A DNA stretch of 33,838 nucleotides from Nitrospira sp. (GCA_029865225.1 JAOUHJ010000032.1:1-33838); one strand, 5' to 3'. Counted from the first letter of the stretch, positions 1-8,366 are shown. A program made the numbers and translations. Notes: a model not told the origin generated them from the letters alone.

Positions 1-64
1 GAGATTCACAGCCCTGCAATAAGTCATCGAGCAACGCATCCGTTTTTGTGTCTGACTTGGTCAT
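1..64 (-). CDS. IS256-family transposase, N-terminal fragment cut by the window edge
   Basis: An open frame starts at an ATG (64-62, minus strand) and runs off the left edge. The 21 full codons visible include the pattern DALLDDLLQGCES, which matches the usual opening of IS256-type (mutator-like, DDE) transposases, where a similar DALL-x-LL-x stretch precedes the conserved GLL-x-QLTK region. A strong ribosome site, AGGAGGGAG, sits 5 to 10 bases upstream. Whether the element is intact cannot be judged here. The family call rests on a short N-terminus, so it is likely but not certain. Confidence 0.6.
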   Translation of the reverse strand, partial: MTKSDTKTDALLDDLLQGCES

Positions 65-79
65 CAAACTCTCCCTCCT

Positions 80-209
80 ATACTGAAGAGGCATGATAAC
101 CAGTTACACAGTTATTCTTACACCCTCGGAATTTCAGCTGATCACGGAGGGGGGAGTTTCACACAATCGCTGACAATCCTTGAGGCGGCGGGGCCTATCA
201 CATAAACCC
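80..209. mobile_element. Probable outer end of the IS256-type element and flanking DNA
   Basis: This non-coding stretch lies upstream of the transposase fragment. On the minus strand it carries two close copies of GTGTAA (around 95-125), followed by a G-rich segment. Such short repeats fit the terminal region of an IS256-type element, but the exact boundary and the target duplication cannot be fixed because the other end of the element lies outside the window. No gene is visible. Confidence 0.3.
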
Positions 210-258
210 GGACATTTCTACTTTGGGAAGAAGAGGACATTTCTAAATTGGGTTGACA
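210..258. repeat. Tandem GGACATTTCTA repeats ending in TTGACA: insertion-sequence end
   Basis: Two 18-base copies that match at 16 positions, each beginning GGACATTTCTA and ending TTGGG, start at 210 and 235, giving a 25-base period. On the minus strand the block opens TGTCAACCC and continues with two AAATGTCC units. Repeated AAATGTCC-like units behind a TGT terminus are typical of IS21 and some IS481 ends. No transposase of either family is present here, so this looks like an orphan end left by deletion or by insertion of the IS256-type element. The outermost TTGACA faces the transketolase gene and resembles a -35 box. Confidence 0.5.
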
Positions 259-274
259 AGGGCGGACCTGTTCA

Positions 275-303
275 TTGACCTTCCTCGGTCGATTTGCTAG
301 CTT
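275..303 (+). promoter_or_regulatory. Candidate promoter upstream of the transketolase gene
   Basis: TTGACC at 275-280 is separated by exactly 17 bases from TAGCTT at 298-303. This is a good -35 box with a weak -10 box. It lies 87 bases upstream of the transketolase ATG and just outside the orphan insertion-sequence end. This is pattern matching only; no start-site information exists. Confidence 0.25.
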
Positions 304-389
304 CACACGCTATTTCTTTCTCAATTGTCCGTATGATATAGGCAATTGATTTACTACGGCGTTCGATCTCTATCCCGAAAGGATCTTCG

Positions 390-2255
390 ATGGCAGGTCT
401 AGTCACTTCCTCCGAACTACTTTCAACCTTGCGTAATAAAGCAACTCAACTCAGAATCGATAGTGTGCGGGCCACGAGCGAAGCAGGTAGTGGACATCCG
501 TCGAGCTGCGCTTCGGCGGCCGATATTGTCGCCGCCCTGTTCTTCTCCGTCATGCGGTACGATCCACGGAATCCGAAAGCGCTGAACAGTGACCGCTTCG
601 TTCTCTCAAAGGGACATGCCGCCCCATTGCTGTATGCAGCCTGGGCAGAAGCTGGACTCTTCCCGTCAACCGATCTCCTCAAATTGCGTACCCTCACATC
701 GGATCTGGAAGGACATCCCACTCCACGATTGCCATTTGTTGATATGGCGACCGGTTCACTGGGGCAAGGACTTCCGGTCGGTGTCGGCCTCGCATTGAAC
801 GCAAAATTCGTCGATCAACTCGACTACCGAACCTATGTTCTCTTGGGAGACGGAGAGTCCGTCGAGGGATCAGTTTGGGAAGCCGTCGAAATCGCGCGCC
901 AGTACGGGTTGGATAATTTGTGTGCCATTATCGATGTGAACCGACTCGGCCAGAGTGACCCTACGATGCTGCAACACGACATGGAAGCCTACCGTTCCCG
1001 CTGGAGTGGGTTCGGCTGGCACGCGATTGTCATCGATGGCCATGATTTTGGTGCCATACTCAAGGCGTTCGACGAAGCTGCTCAGACGAAAGAAAGACCG
1101 ACCGTGCTGCTCGCCCGAACCTATAAAGGGAAGGGCATTTCGTTCCTTGAAAACAAACCCGACTGGCACGGCAAGCCCCTCAAGAAAGGGGAAGAGACGC
1201 AGAAGGCGCTCGACGAACTCACCAAGCAATTAAGCCCTAACGGGGCGGTTCCTCACATCGTAAAACCATCGCCCGGCTCCATCCCTTCTCGGACTATCAG
1301 CACCATGCCGCCAGCCCCATACAAGATCGGGGAATCGGTCGCCACACGAGAGGCGTTCGGAGTCGCACTCGAGGCGCTAGGCTCTGTGAACCCCCTTGTC
1401 GTAGCCCTTGACGCCGATGTGAAGAATTCCACGTACAGTGACAAATTCGGCAAGAAGTTCTCGAATCGATTTTTCGAAAACTTTATCGCAGAACAAAACA
1501 TGGTGGGCGCAGCCGCGGGCCTGGCGGCATGCGGCAAGATCCCCTTCGCAGCCACGTTTGCCTGCTTCTTGAGCCGTGCCTACGATTTCATCCGCATGGC
1601 CGCGATCAGCGGCTCAAACATTAAGCTGGTCGGAACCCATGTCGGCGTCAGCATCGGCGAAGATGGGCCTTCCCAAATGGGTCTGGAAGACATCGCCATG
1701 ATGGCAGCCCAACCCAACGCAACGGTGCTCTACCCCTCTGATGGGAACTCAACCTATCACTTGGTCGAAGCAGCCGCTAACCACAAAGGGATGGTCTATA
1801 TACGTGCCGGAAGGCCGAAAAGTCTCGTTCTCTATGGACCGGAGGAACGATTCCACATCGGAGGCAGTAAGATTCTTCGACAGAGTTCATCTGATGTTCT
1901 CACAATCGTCGCCGCGGGTGTGACTCTCTTTGAAGCGTTGAAGGCTTACGATCAGCTGAAAACAGCCGGTCTCTCTGTTCGCGTCATTGATCTCTATAGC
2001 ATTGCTCCTATCGATAGAAACACCCTGTTAGATTGTGGAAGAGCGACGCAGGGCCGAATCCTCACGGTGGAGGACCACTATGCCCACGGAGGACTCGGTG
2101 ATGCCGTCTTGAGTGCCGTTGCGACCGAGGGCCTCAAAGTCCATAAACTGGCTGTTCGTGAAATCCCCCATAGCGGGAAACCGGAAGAACTGGTGGATCA
2201 TTATGGTATCGGAGTGCGGTCTATTGTCGAGGCAGCTAAACAATTTGTTACATAA
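390..2255 (+). CDS. tkt: Transketolase, full length
   Basis: Transfers two-carbon ketol units with thiamine diphosphate in the pentose phosphate pathway, in the cytoplasm. The 621 residues carry the three expected parts. The N-terminal ThDP domain has SGHPSS near residue 35, SKGHAAP near 73 and the GDGE metal/ThDP motif near 154. The middle pyrimidine-binding domain has FIAEQNMVGAA near 368. A C-terminal transketolase domain follows. The length and motifs such as INxNRLGQSDP-type (here IDVNRLGQSDP) are closer to the short, animal-type transketolases of about 620 residues than to the roughly 660-residue E. coli form. The start is supported by AAAGGA seven bases upstream. No other pentose-pathway gene is adjacent. 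The gene stands alone between insertion-sequence debris and a cytochrome gene. Confidence 0.93.
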   Translation: MAGLVTSSELLSTLRNKATQLRIDSVRATSEAGSGHPSSCASAADIVAALFFSVMRYDPRNPKALNSDRFVLSKGHAAPLLYAAWAEAGLFPSTDLLKLRTLTSDLEGHPTPRLPFVDMATGSLGQGLPVGVGLALNAKFVDQLDYRTYVLLGDGESVEGSVWEAVEIARQYGLDNLCAIIDVNRLGQSDPTMLQHDMEAYRSRWSGFGWHAIVIDGHDFGAILKAFDEAAQTKERPTVLLARTYKGKGISFLENKPDWHGKPLKKGEETQKALDELTKQLSPNGAVPHIVKPSPGSIPSRTISTMPPAPYKIGESVATREAFGVALEALGSVNPLVVALDADVKNSTYSDKFGKKFSNRFFENFIAEQNMVGAAAGLAACGKIPFAATFACFLSRAYDFIRMAAISGSNIKLVGTHVGVSIGEDGPSQMGLEDIAMMAAQPNATVLYPSDGNSTYHLVEAAANHKGMVYIRAGRPKSLVLYGPEERFHIGGSKILRQSSSDVLTIVAAGVTLFEALKAYDQLKTAGLSVRVIDLYSIAPIDRNTLLDCGRATQGRILTVEDHYAHGGLGDAVLSAVATEGLKVHKLAVREIPHSGKPEELVDHYGIGVRSIVEAAKQFVT

Positions 2256-2612
2256 CCAGGTTGCGTGGGGCTCGACCACGCGTTTGATCGGATGTTCTAG
2301 CTCTGGCTTCTGTGAGAAACATCAGCCACCCATTTGAGATAAGCTCGCGGAACTCGCCTCGTAGCATGATAAAACCATGGTCCACAAGTCGAATTCGTCG
2401 GAATACTCACAAATTTTTAAATGCCAAACAGTTACATCCTAAGCCGCACGGTAGTGGTTTTATGCTAACTACACCAGCCCATATGGAAACATGGCCTCCA
2501 CACCACGTTTTCATTTTTCCGCGAAATTGAGTGTGGTATAGTTGTTAACATTTTGACTCGGTCGAGCATGCAAAGAGGGAACACGTTCATTGCAACTAAC
2601 TAGGAGGTACGA
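2256..2612. other. Intergenic region without a recognisable gene
   Basis: The 357 bases between the transketolase and the cytochrome are AT-richer than the flanks. A 6-base stem (GCGTGG at 2263-2268 with CCACGC at 2276-2281) lies just after the transketolase stop and could be a weak terminator, but it has no real T tract. Short open frames on both strands have no recognisable content. A sequence GTGGTATAGTTG near 2533 has a -10-like TATAGT that might serve the cytochrome, but no convincing -35 box is seen. Confidence 0.5.
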
Positions 2613-3071
2613 ATGCGAAGAACAGTAGGCGCTTCAGTTTTGGTGATGGGATGTGCGCTAGTATTGTCTGGAGGGATCGTCTCCGCTGAAGATCTTCCCC
2701 CATTGGCTCCAGTTCCACCTGAGTATGCTGACAAGAAAATGCCGGCAGGTGGTTGGACGGATCCAAAGGCTATTGCGGAGGGCGGGAAGATTTACAAAGG
2801 CGAGTTCAAGACTGATGTCAACTGCAGCAGCTGTCACGGAGATGATGGCAAGCCAAAGAAAAAGGGCGCACGAGACCTCCGTGATCCAAAAATCGTCTGC
2901 CGATTCTCAGATGCGTACTGGTTCTGGCGCATTGCTGAAGGAATCCCAAAGACCAAGATGAAGGGCAATAAGGGACTTCTGTCCGAAGAGCAAATCTGGC
3001 AAGTGATGGCATACGAAAACCAGTTCTCGCACGACGGGAAGCCGGCAGACCGGTCCTGTTACAAACCCTGA
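2613..3071 (+). CDS. Exported monohaem c-type cytochrome
   Basis: A small periplasmic electron carrier. The 152 residues begin with a signal peptide (basic MRR, hydrophobic core, cleavage after VSA near residue 25). A class I cytochrome c domain follows, with the haem-attachment motif CSSCH at residues 71-75. Met116 in KTKMKG is the best candidate sixth ligand. Two further cysteines (96 and 149) flank the second half and could form a disulfide. AGGAGG at 2602-2607 fixes the start. A second cytochrome at 33145-33606 shares this layout and cysteine spacing, so the two look like paralogues. The partner enzyme is not evident: the neighbours are transketolase and, across a hairpin, an unrelated convergent pair. 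Confidence 0.85.
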   Translation: MRRTVGASVLVMGCALVLSGGIVSAEDLPPLAPVPPEYADKKMPAGGWTDPKAIAEGGKIYKGEFKTDVNCSSCHGDDGKPKKKGARDLRDPKIVCRFSDAYWFWRIAEGIPKTKMKGNKGLLSEEQIWQVMAYENQFSHDGKPADRSCYKP

Positions 3072-3117
3072 GGGGTGGGCGTTGTTGGGCTGAACGGGTT
3101 TTCGTCAGCCTGTTACA

Positions 3118-3158
3118 AGCAAGGGGGGAGCGGGCATGACGCCCGCTCCCCCCTTGCT
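3118..3158. terminator. Perfect 18-bp GC-rich hairpin between convergent genes
   Basis: Bases 3118-3135 pair perfectly with 3141-3158 around a five-base loop (ATGAC). The stem is almost entirely G:C. It lies between the stop of the cytochrome (3071, plus strand) and the stop of the cupin gene (3183, minus strand), the right place for a two-way terminator. No run of T follows on either side, so it may act through the hairpin alone or with Rho, or as an mRNA 3' end stabiliser. Confidence 0.65.
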
Positions 3159-3182
3159 GTTGATTGAGATGCCTCTCCTCCG

Positions 3183-3503
3183 TCAGCCTGGATTAGGAGC
3201 GACAAATACCAATACCTTGAGTCCCCCGCTTGTATGGTTTTTCACCCCGTGTTCTTCCCCAGCTGGAGCCATTGTGCCTTGACCCGCAACAAGGACTCGC
3301 TGTTCGGCGCCGACTTGAAATGTTCCTTGCCCCTCCAACACTATGTACACCTTATCTTGATCACGATGGACATGTCCTTTTTGGTCTTGTCCTGGCTCGA
3401 AGCAATAGATATCACAGAAGAATCGTTCTGTTTGAAAGATATTATTCTTCTTCATCTTCTCGCTGCTGAACTGTTGCAAATCTGTAAGCGTGACCACGTT
3501 CAT
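3183..3503 (-). CDS. Small cupin-domain protein
   Basis: About 106 residues forming a single conserved beta-barrel (cupin_2 type). The first cupin motif is visible as GHVHRDQDKVYIVLEGQG and the second as PAGEEHGVKN, giving the usual His/His/Glu/His metal-binding set. Substrate and reaction cannot be told from sequence; such small cupins include metal-dependent isomerases, dioxygenases and sugar- or auxin-binding proteins. No signal peptide. The ATG at 3503 is chosen over a longer upstream frame because AGAGGAG lies eight bases before it and the cupin homology begins just after it. It lies 25 bases downstream of the coiled-coil gene on the same strand, so the two are probably co-transcribed. 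Confidence 0.8.
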   Translation of the reverse strand: MNVVTLTDLQQFSSEKMKKNNIFQTERFFCDIYCFEPGQDQKGHVHRDQDKVYIVLEGQGTFQVGAEQRVLVAGQGTMAPAGEEHGVKNHTSGGLKVLVFVAPNPG

Positions 3504-3528
3504 CACCAATACTCCTCTAGTTTGGCAA

Positions 3529-3966
3529 TCACGGCAAATGAGCGAGCAGCCTCCGATATGAGCGTTTGACTTCATCCAGAGCGCTGTTCATCCTTTCCCG
3601 TACCTCATGCCACTTGGCATCCGTTGCGTATTTTAGTTCGTCCAGCTTTTCCCTCACTCCATCCTTTTTCTTCTCCAACTCGTTGAGCGACTGCTGAAGG
3701 TCTGCCCGAGTAGAATCAGAAGCTTTCTCGACCTTTGCCCGCAGCTCCAAAATCTGCTGCTGCATAACTGCCAGTTCCTCTTGTGCCTTCCGCTGGAATG
3801 TCTCTTTTTGCTGAACGGTATACTGCCTGGTCGCCTCGATTGTTTCTTGAGCTTCCTTCACCACCTTTTCGGCACTCACGGAGGATTCAGCGGCCATACC
3901 GGACATCGGGGCCAACCAAGCACCTATCACCCATGCTGCGCCTGCGATCAGCTGATTTCGATTCAT
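3529..3966 (-). CDS. Exported coiled-coil protein, possibly a stress-response family member
   Basis: About 145 residues with a signal peptide (MNRNQ, hydrophobic segment, cleavage near GMAA at 23-26). The rest is a long, highly charged helix rich in Glu, Lys, Gln and Ala with heptad-like spacing, ending in a short hydrophobic tail. The pattern of repeated Glu/Lys helices resembles the loosely defined sll1863-type stress proteins, but this is a weak resemblance and coiled coils match many things. The start at 3966 is preferred because GAGGA is positioned five bases upstream and the signal peptide begins there; a longer upstream frame overlaps the divergent HDOD gene. It probably leads the short minus-strand operon with the cupin. 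Confidence 0.72.
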   Translation of the reverse strand: MNRNQLIAGAAWVIGAWLAPMSGMAAESSVSAEKVVKEAQETIEATRQYTVQQKETFQRKAQEELAVMQQQILELRAKVEKASDSTRADLQQSLNELEKKKDGVREKLDELKYATDAKWHEVRERMNSALDEVKRSYRRLLAHLP

Positions 3967-4094
3967 ACGGTCCTCACAAGGACGATGAAGTATAGTCTGC
4001 CACCCTCCTAAAGTCACGACCGCTAAACTTTCTGAGGTAAGCAACCGACAAAGCACTGTCGTGAACAGTAGGGTCACAGCCCGGGATCCCTTCA

Positions 4095-4985
4095 ATGCCA
4101 TCTGAAGCACAACCAGCTTGGCCTCCTCTCGAACAGCTTGAACAGGCGTTGATTCAAAACATTGAGACCGGTGAAATTGAACTCCCCCTCCTCCCCCAGG
4201 CAGCCAGTCAAGTGATGGTGTTGGCGTCAGATCCTGCCGCCGATGCAGCGAAGCTCTCAACCTTAATTCACCAGGACCAGGCCCTCGCTGCACATGTGTT
4301 GCGGATTGCCAACTCTCCAGCCTACATGCCTCGTAGCCCCGTGGTATCTCTCCAACATGCCGTCGCTATGCTGGGCATCACTTTGCTGTCTGAAATTGCT
4401 TTTACCGCCTCCCTGAAATCCGGCGCCTTCCAAATACCAGGACATGAGGAGGATGTAAAACGACTCTGGCGGCACTCCCTCGCCAGCGGCGCATACGCTA
4501 AGGAAGTCGCCCGCATGCGGCGTGTCAACGTCGAAAGCGCCTATCTCTGCGGACTGTTACATGAAATCGGGAAACCTGTTGTCCTGCGAATAATCACGAC
4601 GATTGCTCAAAAGCGAAGCAACGATTGGGTTAAAGCACTGGCCGCGATATTGGATAACAAATCCCACATAAAAACATTGATCGAGGGCTACCATACCCGT
4701 GTGGGCATTCTGATCGCCGATAAATGGAGACTGCCCAAGCAAGTAGCGGAGGCGATCCAATATTACGGGGAATACGAGCATGCCACCGCCTTCCGCCAGG
4801 AATGCATGCTCACCTTTGTTGCGGATCAATTGGCAAGCCACCTCCTCACGCCTGATGAAATGCCTGAAGACAGTCTCCGCGATCATCCGGTATTCGCAGA
4901 GTTGAACCTGTACCCTCAAGACGTCGATAAACTCCTGGCAACCAAAGATCAGGTCTTAACCATTGTGAATGCGATGAGCCTATGA
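4095..4985 (+). CDS. HDOD-domain signalling protein
   Basis: A 296-residue protein with an HDOD domain, a non-enzymatic relative of HD phosphohydrolases often tied to regulation of motility, stress or cyclic-di-GMP circuits. The domain opens with the LPLLPQAASQVMVL-type stretch near residue 30, followed by the Asp/Pro-rich linker and HVLRIANSPAY near residue 73. The place of the HD motif is taken by GLLHEIGK (near 154), which is typical of this class. No receiver, GGDEF or EAL domain is fused, so its output is unknown. Its stop overlaps the start of the next gene (ATGA at 4982-4985), indicating translational coupling. No clear ribosome site precedes the ATG, but no better start exists. Confidence 0.85.
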   Translation: MPSEAQPAWPPLEQLEQALIQNIETGEIELPLLPQAASQVMVLASDPAADAAKLSTLIHQDQALAAHVLRIANSPAYMPRSPVVSLQHAVAMLGITLLSEIAFTASLKSGAFQIPGHEEDVKRLWRHSLASGAYAKEVARMRRVNVESAYLCGLLHEIGKPVVLRIITTIAQKRSNDWVKALAAILDNKSHIKTLIEGYHTRVGILIADKWRLPKQVAEAIQYYGEYEHATAFRQECMLTFVADQLASHLLTPDEMPEDSLRDHPVFAELNLYPQDVDKLLATKDQVLTIVNAMSL

Positions 4986-6397
4986 GCACAACAAGTACCT
5001 ATGACATTATCGTGATCGGAGGCGGTCCCGCCGGCCAAAAAGCGGCCGTCCAAGGCGCCAAGGCCGGGAAACGTGTCGCCTTGATCGAGCGAGAACGAGG
5101 TATTGGGGGAAGTTGTGTGTATCGCGGGACAATTCCCAGCAAGACGTTACGGGAAAGCGCGCTCCATCTCGATCAACTCAAGCGGGCGGGTGAGGCGCTC
5201 CAATTCACCCTCAAGCCCGACACGCAGATCGCCACACTGTTGAGTCGGCTCGACAACGTTGTTCAGGCACATGACTCCTTCATGAGTCAACAGCTACGGC
5301 GTAACGGCATTTCGCTCTTTCATGGACGGGCTCACTTCCTGAGTGAGCACATCATCGAGATGCAAACCGTTGACGGTGCACGGCAACAACTCACGGCCGA
5401 TACCATCATCATCGCCACCGGATCACGCCCCAGGGCCCCTAAAGAGATTCCTATCGACCATGAACACATTCTCGACAGCGATTCCCTCCTTTCCATGATG
5501 TACCTACCACAGTCTCTGACAGTCCTCGGTGGTGGAGTTATCGCGTGTGAGTATGGGTCAATTTTTTCGCTGCTTGGTGTGGAAGTCACCCTGATCGACC
5601 GAGCTCAGTACCCCTTGCAATTCATGGATCGCGAACTTGTAAAACAGTTCGTGCAGAGTTTTGAGCATCAGGGTGGCCGATACCTGGGAGGAAGGGAGAT
5701 TGCAGAGGTTCGTTGGGACAATGTGGCCCATGTCATCACCGTGTTGAACGACGGGACCACAATCAAAAGCGAGAAAATGCTCGTCGCTCTGGGTCGGCAG
5801 TCGAACGTCGAAGACTTAAATCTTTCGGCAGCAAAAATCTCAGTTTCTGAGAAAGGTCTCATTCCCACAAATCAATATTGCCAAACAGATATCCCGCACA
5901 TTTATGCGGTCGGCGATATGGCTGTAGGGCCTGCTCTCGCCTCAAAGGCGATGGAAGAGGGTCGGCGTGCCGTTCGCCATGCCCTGAACCTCCCAGTCGG
6001 CGATGCGGCCTCGACCATCCCACTGGGAATCTATACGATTCCTGAAATGGGGAGCATCGGGCTTGATGAAAAGGGCGCCCAGGAACGATACAAAGATCCA
6101 TTGATCGGACGGGCGAAGTTTGAAGAAGTGGCTCGTGCCCAAATCTCCGGGGCCGGCCATGGTTTACTCAAGATGGTGGCTGATCCTGAAGGAGAGCATC
6201 TCCTGGGCGTCCAGGTTGTCGGAGATTCCGCAACAGAGCTGGTACATATTGGGCAGTTGGCTCTCCAAAGTTCCGCTACGATTGAATCGTTTATCGACAA
6301 CATCTTCAATTTTCCGACCTATGCAGAAGCCTACCGAATTGCTGCCCTCGACATTCTAGGGCAGGTCGCAAAGCGCCGAGCGGCCAAAGCAGCGTAG
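4982..6397 (+). CDS. sthA: Soluble pyridine nucleotide transhydrogenase (SthA type)
   Basis: A 471-residue FAD flavoprotein of the two-dinucleotide-binding-domain family, expected to exchange hydride between NADPH and NAD+ in the cytoplasm. The N-terminal FAD fold has GGGPAG at 13-18. The region that carries the redox disulfide in lipoamide dehydrogenase and glutathione reductase has Cys45 but Thr50 in place of the second Cys (CVYRGTIPSK), exactly the change seen in SthA. The NAD(P) fold has GGGVIACEYG near 181 and the second FAD motif is YAVGDM near 304. It is coupled to the HDOD gene by a four-base overlap. A related, unnamed oxidoreductase role cannot be excluded, but loss of the second Cys argues against lipoamide dehydrogenase or mercuric reductase. 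Confidence 0.85.
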   Translation: MSTTSTYDIIVIGGGPAGQKAAVQGAKAGKRVALIERERGIGGSCVYRGTIPSKTLRESALHLDQLKRAGEALQFTLKPDTQIATLLSRLDNVVQAHDSFMSQQLRRNGISLFHGRAHFLSEHIIEMQTVDGARQQLTADTIIIATGSRPRAPKEIPIDHEHILDSDSLLSMMYLPQSLTVLGGGVIACEYGSIFSLLGVEVTLIDRAQYPLQFMDRELVKQFVQSFEHQGGRYLGGREIAEVRWDNVAHVITVLNDGTTIKSEKMLVALGRQSNVEDLNLSAAKISVSEKGLIPTNQYCQTDIPHIYAVGDMAVGPALASKAMEEGRRAVRHALNLPVGDAASTIPLGIYTIPEMGSIGLDEKGAQERYKDPLIGRAKFEEVARAQISGAGHGLLKMVADPEGEHLLGVQVVGDSATELVHIGQLALQSSATIESFIDNIFNFPTYAEAYRIAALDILGQVAKRRAAKAA

Positions 6398-6528
6398 AAC
6401 GTCAACTCCCCTCCTCATCTCGCGATCTGATGCTCATGACCCAACCAAGTTACGTGTTGGACGCACCACTTCCTTATGTCAGCAGAGTTCCGTGGAGGGT
6501 TACTCGACGAGGGTCATAGCCAAGAGAA

Positions 6529-6879
6529 TCATGCGACTTCGGTGTCTTCGTGATCTCGTTGAAACGGATGCACCTTCAACTCTCTGATCATGTGGTGGAG
6601 CCTGGCCCACTCATCAGGACTGAGGTTGACGAATTCACACCCGAAATTCCCAGCTCGACACCAGCGCACCACAGCCTGGGAAATATGGATGGGCGGTTTG
6701 TGATCAGCGGCATGGATCCGTAGCTGGAGGGCCGTCCCAGGCTTCACTTCAACTAGGCTAAAGACACGGCAGCCTCGGACGGAAAGATCGTTGAGGGTGC
6801 CGTCGCCGGATACAATATTCGCCGAGCTGAATGAACTTCGAAATTCAACTGGAAACCGAGTATCCTTTCGTTGTTCCAT
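6529..6879 (-). CDS. PilZ-domain protein
   Basis: A 116-residue stand-alone PilZ domain, a candidate cyclic-di-GMP receptor. Both ligand motifs are visible: the RxxxR motif as RKDTR at residues 4-8, and the second motif (D/N-x-S-x-x-G) as DLSVRG at 31-36. No membrane segment or output domain is attached. It lies alone, transcribed towards sthA, with about 130 bases between the two stops. The ATG at 6879 comes only three residues before the RxxxR motif, which is normal for small PilZ proteins. A role in regulating a surface process is inferred from the family only. Confidence 0.85.
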   Translation of the reverse strand: MEQRKDTRFPVEFRSSFSSANIVSGDGTLNDLSVRGCRVFSLVEVKPGTALQLRIHAADHKPPIHISQAVVRWCRAGNFGCEFVNLSPDEWARLHHMIRELKVHPFQRDHEDTEVA

Positions 6880-7128
6880 GGGTGCGACCCTACAATGGTG
6901 AGTGCCTACCTTCTATATCGCCGATCAGACGCAATCCCGCCACTGTTTTTGTGATTCTTGCACGATCGATGAAGTCGACAACTTCCGACAGTTTCATGTC
7001 GGCCGTCTCTGCCGATTCGGCATGGCCATATCGACTACGCTGTGAATACGACAGGATACCAGCACGCTAATCATGAAGCGGACAGATGGTGGGACAGCTA
7101 TTGATCTAACCGCGGAGGAAGTCTGCGG

Positions 7129-8277
7129 CTAGTCGAGTTCAAACACTTTGGGGAAATTAGTGAGGTTTCGGCAGCCATCCTTCGTAACCAAGACCATGTC
7201 TTCGATTCGCACGGCTCCCAGTCCGGGGTAGTACAACCCTGGTTCAACGGTGACAACGTGGCCTTCCTGAAGAAGTGACCCGGTTCGGCTGATGCGTGGC
7301 GCTTCGTGTATATCGAGTCCTACCCCATGCCCCGTGCCATGAAAATAGCCCTGCATCCGTCCGTTGAGCAAACCGGTCTTGTATCCGGCCTTTTCGAAAC
7401 GCGAGCAGATACCCTGATGAATCTTGACCCCATCGGCGCCGTCCTTGATCTTCGTGATCGCCTCTTCTTGAGCATCCTTCACGATGCCGTACAATCGCTT
7501 CAACTCAGGCCGGACAGTCCCGCGTATCACGGTGCGCGACATGTCTGCAAAATACCGGCTCGTGGCCGATCGGGGAAAGACGTCAAAAATGATGCTGCGA
7601 TGGGCCGGTAACGGTCCACTACCCTCATCATGCGGATCACAGGCCTGCTCGCCTCCCGCGACGATCGTGTGCTGTGCCACGCAGTTGCGTTCCATGAGTT
7701 TAACGTTGATCAGTTGCTTAACCCGCTCAGATGTTAAGACCGCTCCATCACTCCAGAGCGTTCCGTCCCGGATGGTTGCCCGCCGGAGCAGATCGTGGGC
7801 TGAGGCGACGGCTTCTTCAGTGGCGCGTTGGGACAGCTCAATATGTTGAACTTCTTCCCGGCTTTTCATCACACGCTGCTCATAAAACGGATCACGTTTC
7901 GGCTTGAGGCTGTACCCTAATTCCTGTAATCGCGTAGCGTAGATGAAAGGGAAATTGGCGGGCACCAGTAACCGACGGACTTTCAGCTCCTTTAAGACCA
8001 CGTGCACGATATCGATCGTTAGCGGCTGTTTGATCCCTTGTCTCTTGGCCTTCCGCTCGATTTCAGAATAGGACAGCACCCGATCCACGGTGGCCTGAGT
8101 CTTGGCGCGATCCATCTCAAGATCGCTCATCACCATCATCCGCTCGCCTTTGGCTTCTAGATAGATAAACGGGTCAGGGGCGATGAATCGTGTCGCATAG
8201 TAGAGATTGGAGTCGTACTCGCTGGCAGCGATGAACAGTGTCGCCGCTTCGGCATGAGAGGCGGTGGTGCGTTTCAT
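7129..8277 (-). CDS. M24-family metallopeptidase (Xaa-Pro aminopeptidase/dipeptidase type)
   Basis: 382 residues with the pita-bread fold of family M24. An N-terminal creatinase-like domain covers roughly residues 1-140 and the catalytic domain the rest. All five metal ligands are present: Asp232 (FDVFP), Asp245 (FADMSR), His317 (GTGHGVG), Glu345 (VEPGLY) and Glu359 (RIEDM). It should cleave peptides with proline next to the scissile bond, in the cytoplasm; whether it is an aminopeptidase P or a dipeptidase cannot be decided. No good ribosome site is seen before the ATG. It is transcribed in the same direction as the PilZ gene but 249 bases away, so it is probably its own unit. Confidence 0.87.
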   Translation of the reverse strand: MKRTTASHAEAATLFIAASEYDSNLYYATRFIAPDPFIYLEAKGERMMVMSDLEMDRAKTQATVDRVLSYSEIERKAKRQGIKQPLTIDIVHVVLKELKVRRLLVPANFPFIYATRLQELGYSLKPKRDPFYEQRVMKSREEVQHIELSQRATEEAVASAHDLLRRATIRDGTLWSDGAVLTSERVKQLINVKLMERNCVAQHTIVAGGEQACDPHDEGSGPLPAHRSIIFDVFPRSATSRYFADMSRTVIRGTVRPELKRLYGIVKDAQEEAITKIKDGADGVKIHQGICSRFEKAGYKTGLLNGRMQGYFHGTGHGVGLDIHEAPRISRTGSLLQEGHVVTVEPGLYYPGLGAVRIEDMVLVTKDGCRNLTNFPKVFELD

Positions 8278-8366
8278 AGAAGGGTGCCCTGAATTAGGAT
8301 AAGGAGTGACGCTAGCATGGGGGGAAGAGGTTGGTCAACAAGAGTTCGGTTAGCGATCGACCTCAG

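Noticed and set aside
2312-2530. A 72-residue open frame between tkt and the cytochrome.
   Set aside because: No ribosome site, low-complexity composition and no similarity to any family; the region is AT-rich intergenic DNA.
4982-6397. The flavoprotein as lipoamide dehydrogenase, considered because lipA is in the window.
   Set aside because: The second redox cysteine is replaced by Thr50, as in SthA, and lipA is more than 10 kb away in another operon.
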